Source of the DNA: Polaromonas sp.
GTDB taxonomy: Bacteria > Pseudomonadota > Gammaproteobacteria > Burkholderiales > Burkholderiaceae_C
Length of the DNA: 13,856 nucleotides
Reading direction: 5' to 3'
Assembly (NCBI GenBank): GCA_026786065.1
Contig: JAJAYS010000350.1
Span: 1 to 13,856, forward strand
Of this stretch, positions 7,726-13,856 are shown piece by piece (positions within the stretch are counted from its first letter, which is position 1; every line of letters begins with the position of its first letter). The position numbers were made by a program, and so were the translations under genes. The notes under the pieces are model-generated. The model did no database searches and had not been told where the DNA came from. It worked only from the letters and a program-made list of their open reading frames with translations.

Positions 7726-8742
7726 ATGAAAATTTACTCAATGGTTCTTTCTGCTATTTTGGTGGCCACGCTGGCGCTTGCGGGAGCCGACGCCGAGGCC
7801 AAGCGCATGGGAGGCGGCAAGTCGGTCGGCAAGCAGTCGTCGAATGTCACCCAGCGTGAAGCAACACCGGGCGGCGCGAACACACCGAGCAATTCGGCCA
7901 GCCCCGCTGCGGCAGGTGCGACCGGCGCCGGTGCGGCCGCTGCGGCGCCTAAAAAGCCTTGGGGTGCAATGCTCGGTGGCCTTGCAGCCGGGCTTGGCCT
8001 TGCCTGGCTGGCGTCTTCGCTCGGGCTGGGCGGCGCCTTTGGGCAGATCATCATGTTCGCCCTGCTGGCGCTGGTTATCATGGTGGCCGTCGGCTTCGTG
8101 ATGCGCAAGCTCAAGAGCGGGAAAAACCAGGCGGAAGATTCGGCTGCGCGCACCCAGACTCCTTTTGCTTTTGAGGGGGCTGGCCGAACTGGCCCGGCTC
8201 CGGTCTACAGTCCGAAAAACGTCGGTAACGATGCTTCCGCCCGGCCTTTCGAGCGGTCCGGACCGTTGGCCTTCGAAGCCAGCCGCGAACAGACTACCGG
8301 CACGGCCGGTTCCGGCTCGATGATCGGTTCGGCGCTGCTCGGATCGCAGAATTGGGGCGTGCCGGCCGGCTTCGACGCTGAAGGGTTTCTTAAAGCCTGC
8401 AAGGGCAATTTCATCACCTTGCAAGACGCTTGGGATCGCTCCGACATTCAAAGCCTGCGTGCCATGATGACCGACGAAATGCTCGATCAGATCAAGGCGC
8501 AGCTGGCAGACCGCGAGTCGCACACCGGTGGCGTGGCCAACAAGACCGAGGTCGTGATGATCGAAGCCCAGTTGCTCGGTATCGAAGAGCTGCAGGACTC
8601 TTACCTTGCTAGTGTGGAGTTCTCTGGAATGATCAAGGAGGATGCGTCTGCCGGTGCCAGCCCGTTCCGGGAGGTCTGGAACATGACCAAGCCGCGCAGT
8701 GGCGGCGGCTGGCTGGTAGCCGGGGTGCAGGCTCTGCAATAA
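7726..8742 (+). CDS. Membrane-anchored Tim44-like domain protein
   Basis: A 338-residue protein with an N-terminal hydrophobic export signal (about 1-24), then the RMGGGKSVGKQ motif typical of bacterial Tim44-like proteins, a low-complexity Ala/Gly/Pro/Ser stretch (about 45-75), two close hydrophobic segments (about 81-100 and 106-126) that should be membrane helices, a basic RKLKSGK segment, a flexible linker, and a C-terminal Tim44-like domain (about 205-338) containing FLKACKGNFITLQDAWDRSD, quoted in part as FLKACKGNF, and WLVAGVQAL at the end. Mitochondrial Tim44 tethers Hsp70 to the protein import channel through the related domain; in alphaproteobacteria a homologue is a membrane protein of unclear role. 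Function here is unknown. It lies between ubiE and ubiJ on the same strand, so a role near quinone synthesis or membrane protein quality is possible, but that is inference from position only. Confidence 0.85.
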   Translation: MKIYSMVLSAILVATLALAGADAEAKRMGGGKSVGKQSSNVTQREATPGGANTPSNSASPAAAGATGAGAAAAAPKKPWGAMLGGLAAGLGLAWLASSLGLGGAFGQIIMFALLALVIMVAVGFVMRKLKSGKNQAEDSAARTQTPFAFEGAGRTGPAPVYSPKNVGNDASARPFERSGPLAFEASREQTTGTAGSGSMIGSALLGSQNWGVPAGFDAEGFLKACKGNFITLQDAWDRSDIQSLRAMMTDEMLDQIKAQLADRESHTGGVANKTEVVMIEAQLLGIEELQDSYLASVEFSGMIKEDASAGASPFREVWNMTKPRSGGGWLVAGVQALQ

Positions 8743-8846
8743 GAGAGCGGCTCATCCGCCTGATTCGGAGCCCGCGGGCGCGCGTCGCCGGGCGAGGAGG
8801 ACTTCCACTTCGGGGCACAGCGAAAGCCAATTTTTCCTGCAAAATC
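8743..8846. other. GC-rich gap between the Tim44-like gene and ubiJ
   Basis: No gene seen. It contains the short palindrome GCCCGCGGGC (8770-8779) and TCGCC-G-GGCGA (8784-8794), both without T-runs. Near the right end CAAAAT (8840-8845) resembles a -10 box but has no recognisable -35 partner; transcription from it would begin almost at the ubiJ start codon. Confidence 0.4.
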
Positions 8847-8876
8847 GGGAGCGTATGAATAACACGCTCCCTTTTT
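8847..8876 (+). terminator. Terminator-like hairpin enclosing the ubiJ start codon
   Basis: GGGAGCGT (8847-8854) pairs perfectly with ACGCTCCC (8864-8871), an 8-bp GC-rich stem with a 9-base loop, followed directly by TTTTT (8872-8876) and then CGTTT. This has the form of a rho-independent terminator for transcripts coming from the Tim44-like gene. The ubiJ ATG (8855-8857) is the first codon in the loop and the only Shine-Dalgarno-like bases (GGGAG) are in the left arm, so the same structure could block ubiJ translation. Structure is seen directly; termination and control are inferred. Confidence 0.65.
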
Positions 8877-9460
8877 CGTTTCTGGAATCACTTGGTCGTC
8901 GCTTGCGGCCGCCTGCCTGGGTCGTCGATGAGGTCCAGCAGCGGCTGGTGCTATTCATCAACCACGTCGTTGGGCAGGAGCGCGAAGCGCAGAGCCGTCT
9001 TGTGCGTCAAAAAGGCAGCGTCGTCCATCTGCGTTTCGGCGTCCTTGAAATCGATCTGCTGGTGACACCCGCTGGTCTGATTGATCGGGCCCCGCTCTCG
9101 GCCAAGCCAGATCTTCTGGTTGTGATTCCGGCAGATTCGCCGCTCGCGCTAATCGATACCGTGGTGAGCGGCGCAAAGCCGCCGGTCCGGATCGAAGGCG
9201 ACGTGCAGCTTGCCGCCGAGATCGCCTGGCTCGCGGACAATTTGCGCTGGGATATTGAAGAAGACTTGGCCCGGCTCATTGGCGACGCGCCGGCGCACGC
9301 GCTGGCCGATGCCGGGCGGCGGGTTTTGGCGGGACTGCGCCAGTTCTTGCAGCGCCGTCAAGGGAGCAGCGGGCCGAAGGCCAATGAGACTGTGCAACCC
9401 GCCGCCAGCCCCTCTCGGGATAGCGGTACGCAAGCGGACGGCGCGAGAGCCGACCGATGA
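8855..9460 (+). CDS. ubiJ: Ubiquinone biosynthesis accessory factor UbiJ (SCP2 fold)
   Basis: A 201-residue SCP2-domain protein. In E. coli UbiJ binds the lipid intermediates and is needed, with UbiK, for the soluble complex in which the aerobic ubiquinone-ring modifications take place. The SCP2-like region covers about residues 25-135 and ends in [20 protein letters not shown] (113-132), matching the GDIQVV...LADLAEFD stretch I recall in E. coli UbiJ, followed by the [10 protein letters not shown] segment and a helical C-terminus. The last 35 residues are polar and low in complexity. Its identity is strongly supported by position: it overlaps ubiB by 4 bases (ATGA at 9457-9460), which suggests translational coupling. 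Overall sequence similarity to E. coli is weak, as usual in this family. The ATG lies in the loop of a terminator-like hairpin; no alternative start fits better. Confidence 0.85.
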   Translation: MNNTLPFSFLESLGRRLRPPAWVVDEVQQRLVLFINHVVGQEREAQSRLVRQKGSVVHLRFGVLEIDLLVTPAGLIDRAPLSAKPDLLVVIPADSPLALIDTVVSGAKPPVRIEGDVQLAAEIAWLADNLRWDIEEDLARLIGDAPAHALADAGRRVLAGLRQFLQRRQGSSGPKANETVQPAASPSRDSGTQADGARADR

Positions 9461-11010
9461 AGGGGCTATTCAGGGGCGGGTTCATCGTCTGGACGGTGCT
9501 GCGCTTCGGCCTTGACGAACTGGTTTTGGCGAGCTTTGACAAGCCTTGGATCCGGCTTGTTACCCGTGTCGTTTCCATTGGCCGCGATCTGCGGGCACCG
9601 CGCGGTCAGCGGCTGCGCGAGGCGCTGGAGCGACTGGGCCCGATCTTCGTCAAGTTTGGCCAGGTGCTTTCGACGCGCCGCGACCTGCTGCCGCCGGACA
9701 TCGCCGACGAACTTGCGAGGCTGCAGGACCGGGTTCCGCCGTTCGCATCGAGCGTCGCGGTAGGCATCATTGAAAAGGCCTTCAACAGGCCGCTGAGTGA
9801 CACTTTTGCCAGTTTCGAGCAGGTACCAACCGCCAGCGCATCGATCGCCCAGGTGCACTTTGCGACTTTGCATGACGGACGCGAAGTCGCCGTCAAGGTG
9901 CTGCGACCGGACATGCTGCCCGCGATTGAAAAAGACCTCGCACTGATGCGAACGATGGCTGGTTGGGTCGAGGGCGCATCGGCGGATGGCAAGCGTCTGA
10001 AGCCCCGCGAAGTGGTAGCCGAATCCGACAAATACCTTCACGACGAGCTCGATTTGCTGAGGGAAGCCTCTAACGCGGCCCAGTTGCGGCGCAACATGGC
10101 CGGGCTGCACCTGGTGATGATTCCAGAGATGTATTGGGACTATTGCCGAACCGACGTGATGGTCATGCAGCGCATGACCGGCGTCCCCATCAGCCACACG
10201 CAGCGCTTGCGCGACGCCGGCGTGGACATGCAAAGGCTGGCGCGGGACGGCGTGACGATTTTTTTCACCCAGGTTTTTCGGGACGGGTTCTTTCATGCGG
10301 ACATGCACCCGGGAAATATCCAGGTCAGTTTGGCGCCGGAGACCTTCGGCCGCTGTATTTCGCTTGACTTCGGTATCGTTGGCACCCTGACCGAGATCGA
10401 CAAGGAGTACCTGGCGCAGAACTTCATCGCGTTCTTTCGCCGCGACTACAAGCGGGTGGCCGATTTGCATATTGAGTCCGGTTGGGTGCCTGCGCAGACC
10501 CGCTCCGACGAGCTCGAGGCCGCCATACGCGCCTGCTGCGAGCCGTACTTTGACCGCCCGCTCCGGGAAATTTCGCTCGGCCTGGTGTTGATGCGGCTGT
10601 TCCAGACCTCGCGGCGCTTTCAGGTTGAAATCCAGCCGCAACTGGTTTTGTTGCAAAAAACGCTGCTCAACATCGAGGGTCTGGGCCGTGATCTGGACCC
10701 CGAGCTCGATTTGTGGGCCACCGCCAAGCCGTTTCTTGAGCGATGGATGATTGAGCAGGTGGGGCCGGCAAAGCTGCTGGCTCAACTCAAGGCCGAAGCC
10801 CCGGCCTATGCGAAGTTGTTGCCCGCGTTGCCGCGCTTGCTGGCGCAGTATCTGAAGTCGCCGGGGCTGGTCACGCGGCAGGAGCTAGTGCAGCTGATGG
10901 CCGAGCAAAAGCGCACCAACAAGCTGTTGCAGAGCATTATTTACGGTGGGCTTGGCTTTATTCTGGGCCTGCTGGCAATGCAGATCGTGGTGCGCGTCCG
11001 CCTGTTTTGA
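9457..11010 (+). CDS. ubiB: Ubiquinone biosynthesis regulatory protein kinase-like UbiB
   Basis: Member of the ABC1/ADCK/COQ8 family of atypical kinase-like ATPases required for ubiquinone synthesis, thought to help extract lipid intermediates from the membrane rather than phosphorylate proteins. The 517-residue product shows the family hallmark KFGQ (66-69) in a KxGQ extension followed by [11 protein letters not shown], the Ala-rich loop ASIAQVH replacing a glycine-rich loop, the ATP-anchoring lysine in VAVKVLRP, the catalytic HADMHPGN (280-287) and the metal-binding DFG (304-306). A hydrophobic C-terminal helix (about 494-513) anchors it in the inner membrane. Length is close to typical proteobacterial UbiB (about 525-546). 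The start overlaps the end of ubiJ by 4 bases. All catalytic residues are present. Confidence 0.96.
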   Translation: MKGLFRGGFIVWTVLRFGLDELVLASFDKPWIRLVTRVVSIGRDLRAPRGQRLREALERLGPIFVKFGQVLSTRRDLLPPDIADELARLQDRVPPFASSVAVGIIEKAFNRPLSDTFASFEQVPTASASIAQVHFATLHDGREVAVKVLRPDMLPAIEKDLALMRTMAGWVEGASADGKRLKPREVVAESDKYLHDELDLLREASNAAQLRRNMAGLHLVMIPEMYWDYCRTDVMVMQRMTGVPISHTQRLRDAGVDMQRLARDGVTIFFTQVFRDGFFHADMHPGNIQVSLAPETFGRCISLDFGIVGTLTEIDKEYLAQNFIAFFRRDYKRVADLHIESGWVPAQTRSDELEAAIRACCEPYFDRPLREISLGLVLMRLFQTSRRFQVEIQPQLVLLQKTLLNIEGLGRDLDPELDLWATAKPFLERWMIEQVGPAKLLAQLKAEAPAYAKLLPALPRLLAQYLKSPGLVTRQELVQLMAEQKRTNKLLQSIIYGGLGFILGLLAMQIVVRVRLF

Positions 11011-11026
11011 TGCTCCAGGTTTCGGC

Positions 11027-11054
11027 AAGACACGCCCTGGCTCCTCCCTATAAT
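11027..11054 (+). promoter_or_regulatory. Candidate sigma70-like promoter for the fmdB-DUF502-aspS group
   Basis: AAGACA (11027-11032), a 16-base spacer, and a perfect TATAAT (11049-11054). Transcription would begin near 11061, about 54 bases before the fmdB-like ATG. It lies in the 104-base gap after ubiB, which has no terminator that I can see, so the downstream genes may also receive read-through. Confidence 0.6.
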
Positions 11055-11114
11055 TAAAGGTTTTGCGGCTGCGTTTCCTGCGGCGCAAATTTCCTTCCTG
11101 ACGCCTTCAAAACT

Positions 11115-11501
11115 ATGCCAATTTACGCTTATAAATGCGACGCTTGCGGGCATGCCAAAGATGTCTTGCAGAAGATTTCCGATCCACTTTTGTCGGTCTG
11201 CCCGGTCTGCGGTGCTGCCGCTTTTACCAAGCAGCTTACGGCGGCGGGTTTTCAGCTCAAGGGTTCGGGCTGGTACGTCACCGACTTTAAGAACGGCAAT
11301 GTGAACGGCCCCGCCAGCAAGCCGGCCGACTCTGACAAGCCCGCAGACGCGGCGGCCGCTGCCCCGCAGCCGGGCGCCGCCGGTGCAGCGCCAGCGGCGG
11401 CTGGCACGACCGCAGCGGTCTCCCCGACCCCGGTTGCAACGGCCCCACCAGCCAGTGCCGCCGCAGGCAGTCCGGCCGCTTCGCCTGCCAAATCGTCGTG
11501 A
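11115..11501 (+). CDS. FmdB-like zinc-ribbon protein with Ala/Pro-rich tail
   Basis: A 128-residue protein beginning MPIYAYKCDACGHAKDVLQK, the standard start of the FmdB family of putative regulatory proteins. Two CxxC pairs, C8/C11 and C29/C32, form the zinc ribbon, followed by the usual GSGWYVTDFK stretch around 51-60. From about residue 65 to the end the chain is almost only Ala, Pro, Gly, Ser and Thr, longer than in many family members, and is probably disordered. The name derives from a proposed regulator of a formamidase gene in Methylophilus; the function in this genus is not known. No clear ribosome site is seen before the ATG. The stop overlaps the DUF502 start by 4 bases (GTGA). Confidence 0.88.
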   Translation: MPIYAYKCDACGHAKDVLQKISDPLLSVCPVCGAAAFTKQLTAAGFQLKGSGWYVTDFKNGNVNGPASKPADSDKPADAAAAAPQPGAAGAAPAAAGTTAAVSPTPVATAPPASAAAGSPAASPAKSS

Positions 11502-12133
11502 TAGCCTCGCTGCGTCGCTGGCTGCTCGCGGGCCTGCTCGTGCTGGTGCCGCTGATGATCACGCTGGCAGTATTGAACTGGATCATCGGTACGCTCGACC
11601 AGACGCTGATGATCCTTCCGCAGGCCTGGCATCCAGACAGGTTGCTCGGCTTTCATATCCCCGGTTTTGGTGCGCTGCTGACCCTGCTCATCGTGTTGCT
11701 GATGGGTGGCATCGCCAGCAATTTTTTCGGCAAACGGCTGGTGCAGTGGGGCAACTCGCTACTCAGCCGGATTCCGATTGTTCGCTCGATCTATTCGAGC
11801 GTCAAACAGGTGTCTGATACGCTCTTTTCCGAAAACGGCAATGCCTTTCGCAAAGCGCTGCTGGTTCAATGGCCGCGCGAGGGCGTCTGGACCATTGGTT
11901 TTCTGACTGGCCTGCCCGGTGGTGACGTGGTCAATCATTTGTCGGGCGACTACTTAAGCGTCTATGTGCCAACCACGCCGAACCCCACCGGTGGGTATTT
12001 CGTGATGCTCAAAAAGTCTGACTGCATCGAGCTGAAGATGAGCGTCGATGAGGCGCTGACCTATGTGATCTCAATGGGCGTGGTCGTTCCTTCCAAAAAA
12101 ACGGTGGCGTCGCCTCTGGCGCCCCCCCTTTGA
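11498..12133 (+). CDS. DUF502 family inner-membrane protein
   Basis: A 211-residue protein of the DUF502 family. Two membrane helices are clear at about residues 7-30 and 55-76, followed by the family landmarks GKRLVQWGNSLLSRIPIVRSIYSSVKQ (key part SRIPIVRSIYSSVKQ), a cytosolic or periplasmic domain with GVWTIGFLTG, VYVPTTPNPTGGYFVML (key part VPTTPNPTGG) and MSVDEALTYVISMGVV near the C-terminus. It starts with GTG at 11498, overlapping the stop of the fmdB-like gene in GTGA; this start gives a normal family N-terminus and implies translational coupling. Plant relatives (LCV/COV) affect vascular patterning, but the bacterial function is unknown. aspS follows after 32 bases. Confidence 0.88.
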   Translation: MIASLRRWLLAGLLVLVPLMITLAVLNWIIGTLDQTLMILPQAWHPDRLLGFHIPGFGALLTLLIVLLMGGIASNFFGKRLVQWGNSLLSRIPIVRSIYSSVKQVSDTLFSENGNAFRKALLVQWPREGVWTIGFLTGLPGGDVVNHLSGDYLSVYVPTTPNPTGGYFVMLKKSDCIELKMSVDEALTYVISMGVVVPSKKTVASPLAPPL

Positions 12134-12165
12134 TTGCGCAGCCGCGCTAAACCCAGGTATTTCCG

Positions 12166-13856
12166 ATGGCCATCGTTTCCCAAATGCGCTCGAACTATTG
12201 CGGTCTTGTCACCGAAGCCCTGCTGGGCCAGACGGTCAGCCTGTGCGGTTGGGTCAATCGCCGGCGTGACCACGGTGGTGTAATTTTCATCGACCTGCGC
12301 GACCGGGAAGGCTATGTGCAGATCGTCTGCGACCCGGACCGCGCGGCGACGTTTCACACCGCCGAGGAGGTGCGCAACGAATTTTGTGTGCAGGTCAAGG
12401 GCGTGGTGCGCGAACGCCCGCCCGGCACCATCAACGAAGCGCTTAAAAGCGGGAAGGTCGAGGTCTTGTGCCACGAGCTGACGGTGCTCAACCCCAGCGT
12501 TACCCCGCCGTTCCAGCTCGACGATGACAACCTGTCGGAGACCACGCGCCTTACGCACCGGGTGCTGGACCTGCGCCGTCCCTACATGCAAAACAACCTG
12601 ATGCTGCGCTACCGCGTGGCGATGGAAACCCGCAAGTTTCTCGACGCCAGCGGTTTCATCGACATCGAAACGCCCATGCTGACCAAAAGCACGCCTGAAG
12701 GCGCACGCGACTACCTGGTGCCCAGCCGCGTCAACGACGGTCAATTTTTTGCACTGCCGCAAAGCCCGCAGCTGTTCAAGCAGTTGCTGATGGTGGCGGG
12801 CTTTGACCGCTACTACCAGATCACCAAATGTTTCCGCGACGAAGACCTGCGCGCCGACCGGCAGCCCGAGTTCACGCAGATCGACATCGAGACGTCGTTC
12901 ATGGCCGAAGAAGAGATCCGGGAAATGTTCCAGGGAATGATCACCACGATCTTCAAGACCGTGCTTGAAACTGACCTTGGCGACTTCCCGGTGATGACCT
13001 ATGCCGAAGCGATGCGCCGCTATGGCTCGGACAAGCCCGATCTGCGGGTGCAACTCGAACTCACCGAGTTGACCGACCTGATGGCCGATGTCGATTTCAA
13101 GGTCTTCAGCGCGCCAGCGACCACGCCGGGCGGCCGGGTGGTGGCGCTGCGGGTTCCGGGTGGCGCGGCCATCAGCCGCGGCGAGATCGACGGCTACACC
13201 GAGTTCGTCAAGATCTACGGTGCCAAAGGGCTAGCCTGGATCAAGGTCAACGACCCGGCAAAAGGCCCGGGCGACAAGGCCCTTCGGTGGCCTGGCTTGC
13301 AAAGCCCGATCATCAAAAACATTCACGACGCAGCCCTTGCCGGGATCCTGGCGCGCACCAGGGCGCAGACGGGCGACCTCATTTTCTTTGGTGCCGACAA
13401 GGCCAAGATCGTCAACGACAGCATTGGCGCGCTGCGCCTGAAGGTCGGTCACAGCGAGTTCGGCAAAAAAGCCGGCCTCGTCGCTGCAGGCTGGAAGCCC
13501 TTGTGGGTCGTAGATTTTCCGATGTTCGAGTTCGACGAGCCGGGCCAGCGCTGGAGCGCGGTGCACCACCCTTTCACCGCACCGAAAGACGGGCATGAAG
13601 ACCTGATGGACACCGACCCCGGAAGTTGCATTGCCAAAGCCTACGACATGGTGCTAAACGGCTGGGAGCTCGGTGGTGGATCGGTCCGGATCCACCGCGC
13701 GGAGGTGCAAAGCAAGGTGTTCGGCGCGCTGAAGATCGGGCCGCAAGAGGCCCAGGAAAAGTTCGGTTTTCTGCTCGACGCGCTGCAGTACGGCGCGCCG
13801 CCGCACGGCGGCATCGCTTTCGGTCTGGACCGTATCGTCACCATGATGGCCGGTGC
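12166..13856 (+). CDS. aspS: Aspartate--tRNA ligase AspRS, C-terminus cut by window edge
   Basis: Class IIb aminoacyl-tRNA synthetase charging tRNA with aspartate in the cytoplasm. The 563 visible residues include the N-terminal anticodon-binding OB fold (about 8-110, [12 protein letters not shown] at 27-38), motif 1 region ([10 protein letters not shown] from 163), the flexible [11 protein letters not shown] loop, motif 2 ([16 protein letters not shown] from 223), the bacterial-type GAD insertion in the middle, and motif 3 (GLDR at 553-556). Roughly 35-40 C-terminal residues are missing beyond the edge, judged from the usual 590-600. ATG 12166 is used; ATG 12184, six codons downstream, is an alternative that resembles the shorter E. 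coli N-terminus (MRT/MRS). A weak AGG precedes 12166. H36 and G87 match the positions I recall as marking non-discriminating AspRS enzymes, which also form Asp-tRNA(Asn) for GatCAB; this is an inference. Confidence 0.96.
   Translation, partial: MAIVSQMRSNYCGLVTEALLGQTVSLCGWVNRRRDHGGVIFIDLRDREGYVQIVCDPDRAATFHTAEEVRNEFCVQVKGVVRERPPGTINEALKSGKVEVLCHELTVLNPSVTPPFQLDDDNLSETTRLTHRVLDLRRPYMQNNLMLRYRVAMETRKFLDASGFIDIETPMLTKSTPEGARDYLVPSRVNDGQFFALPQSPQLFKQLLMVAGFDRYYQITKCFRDEDLRADRQPEFTQIDIETSFMAEEEIREMFQGMITTIFKTVLETDLGDFPVMTYAEAMRRYGSDKPDLRVQLELTELTDLMADVDFKVFSAPATTPGGRVVALRVPGGAAISRGEIDGYTEFVKIYGAKGLAWIKVNDPAKGPGDKALRWPGLQSPIIKNIHDAALAGILARTRAQTGDLIFFGADKAKIVNDSIGALRLKVGHSEFGKKAGLVAAGWKPLWVVDFPMFEFDEPGQRWSAVHHPFTAPKDGHEDLMDTDPGSCIAKAYDMVLNGWELGGGSVRIHRAEVQSKVFGALKIGPQEAQEKFGFLLDALQYGAPPHGGIAFGLDRIVTMMAG

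Noticed and set aside
9466..10785. Minus-strand open frame of 439 codons opposite ubiB
   Set aside because: ubiB on the plus strand has all family motifs; the antisense frame is a GC-driven shadow.
12061..13053. Minus-strand open frame of 330 codons opposite aspS
   Set aside because: It covers the unmistakable AspRS motif 1 and motif 2 region on the plus strand and has no recognisable domain.
1..13856. Defence system, prophage, transposon, CRISPR array or tRNA genes
   Set aside because: All long plausible frames belong to housekeeping families, the intergenic gaps are short, and no direct-repeat array, transposase, integrase or cloverleaf-like sequence was found on reading.

Overview
The window is a GC-rich stretch of bacterial chromosome. 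Gene content and order (ugp transporter, DUF3683 flavoprotein, DUF971, ubiE, a Tim44-like gene, ubiJ, ubiB, fmdB-like, DUF502, aspS) fit a betaproteobacterium of the order Burkholderiales, most likely Comamonadaceae (Polaromonas, Rhodoferax or Variovorax-like). That placement comes from recalled gene order and protein resemblance, not from a database search. I see no rRNA, tRNA, insertion sequence, prophage gene, CRISPR array or integration site.

Left part, minus strand (1-1983): ugpB, the periplasmic glycerol-3-phosphate binding protein, followed by ugpA, the first permease of the same ABC importer, which runs off the left edge. The two are separated by an unusually long gap of about 300 bases holding a perfect palindrome, an imperfect tandem repeat and an AT-rich island. 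A divergent control region (1984-2369) separates ugpB from the plus-strand genes.

Middle, plus strand (2370-6825): a 1318-residue fused flavin/iron-sulfur dehydrogenase of the DUF3683 type, resembling a GlcD-like FAD half joined to a GlcF-like iron-sulfur half, then a small DUF971 protein.

Ubiquinone block (6936-11010): ubiE (C-methyltransferase), a membrane-anchored Tim44-like protein, ubiJ (SCP2-fold lipid-binding accessory factor) and ubiB (kinase-like ATPase). The core ubiE-ubiJ-ubiB order known from E. coli is kept but interrupted by the Tim44-like gene. A strong stem-loop followed by a T-run sits exactly at the ubiJ start, with the start codon in its loop.

Right part (11115-13856): a good sigma70-like promoter precedes an fmdB-like zinc-ribbon gene, a DUF502 membrane protein overlapping it by 4 bases, and aspS, which runs off the right edge. 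The AspRS carries the His and Gly that I recall from non-discriminating AspRS enzymes.

Overall this looks like a conserved housekeeping region, not a novel defence or mobile system. The points most worth a second look are the hairpin over the ubiJ start, the Tim44-like gene inside the ubiquinone cluster, and the unassigned substrate of the fused dehydrogenase.
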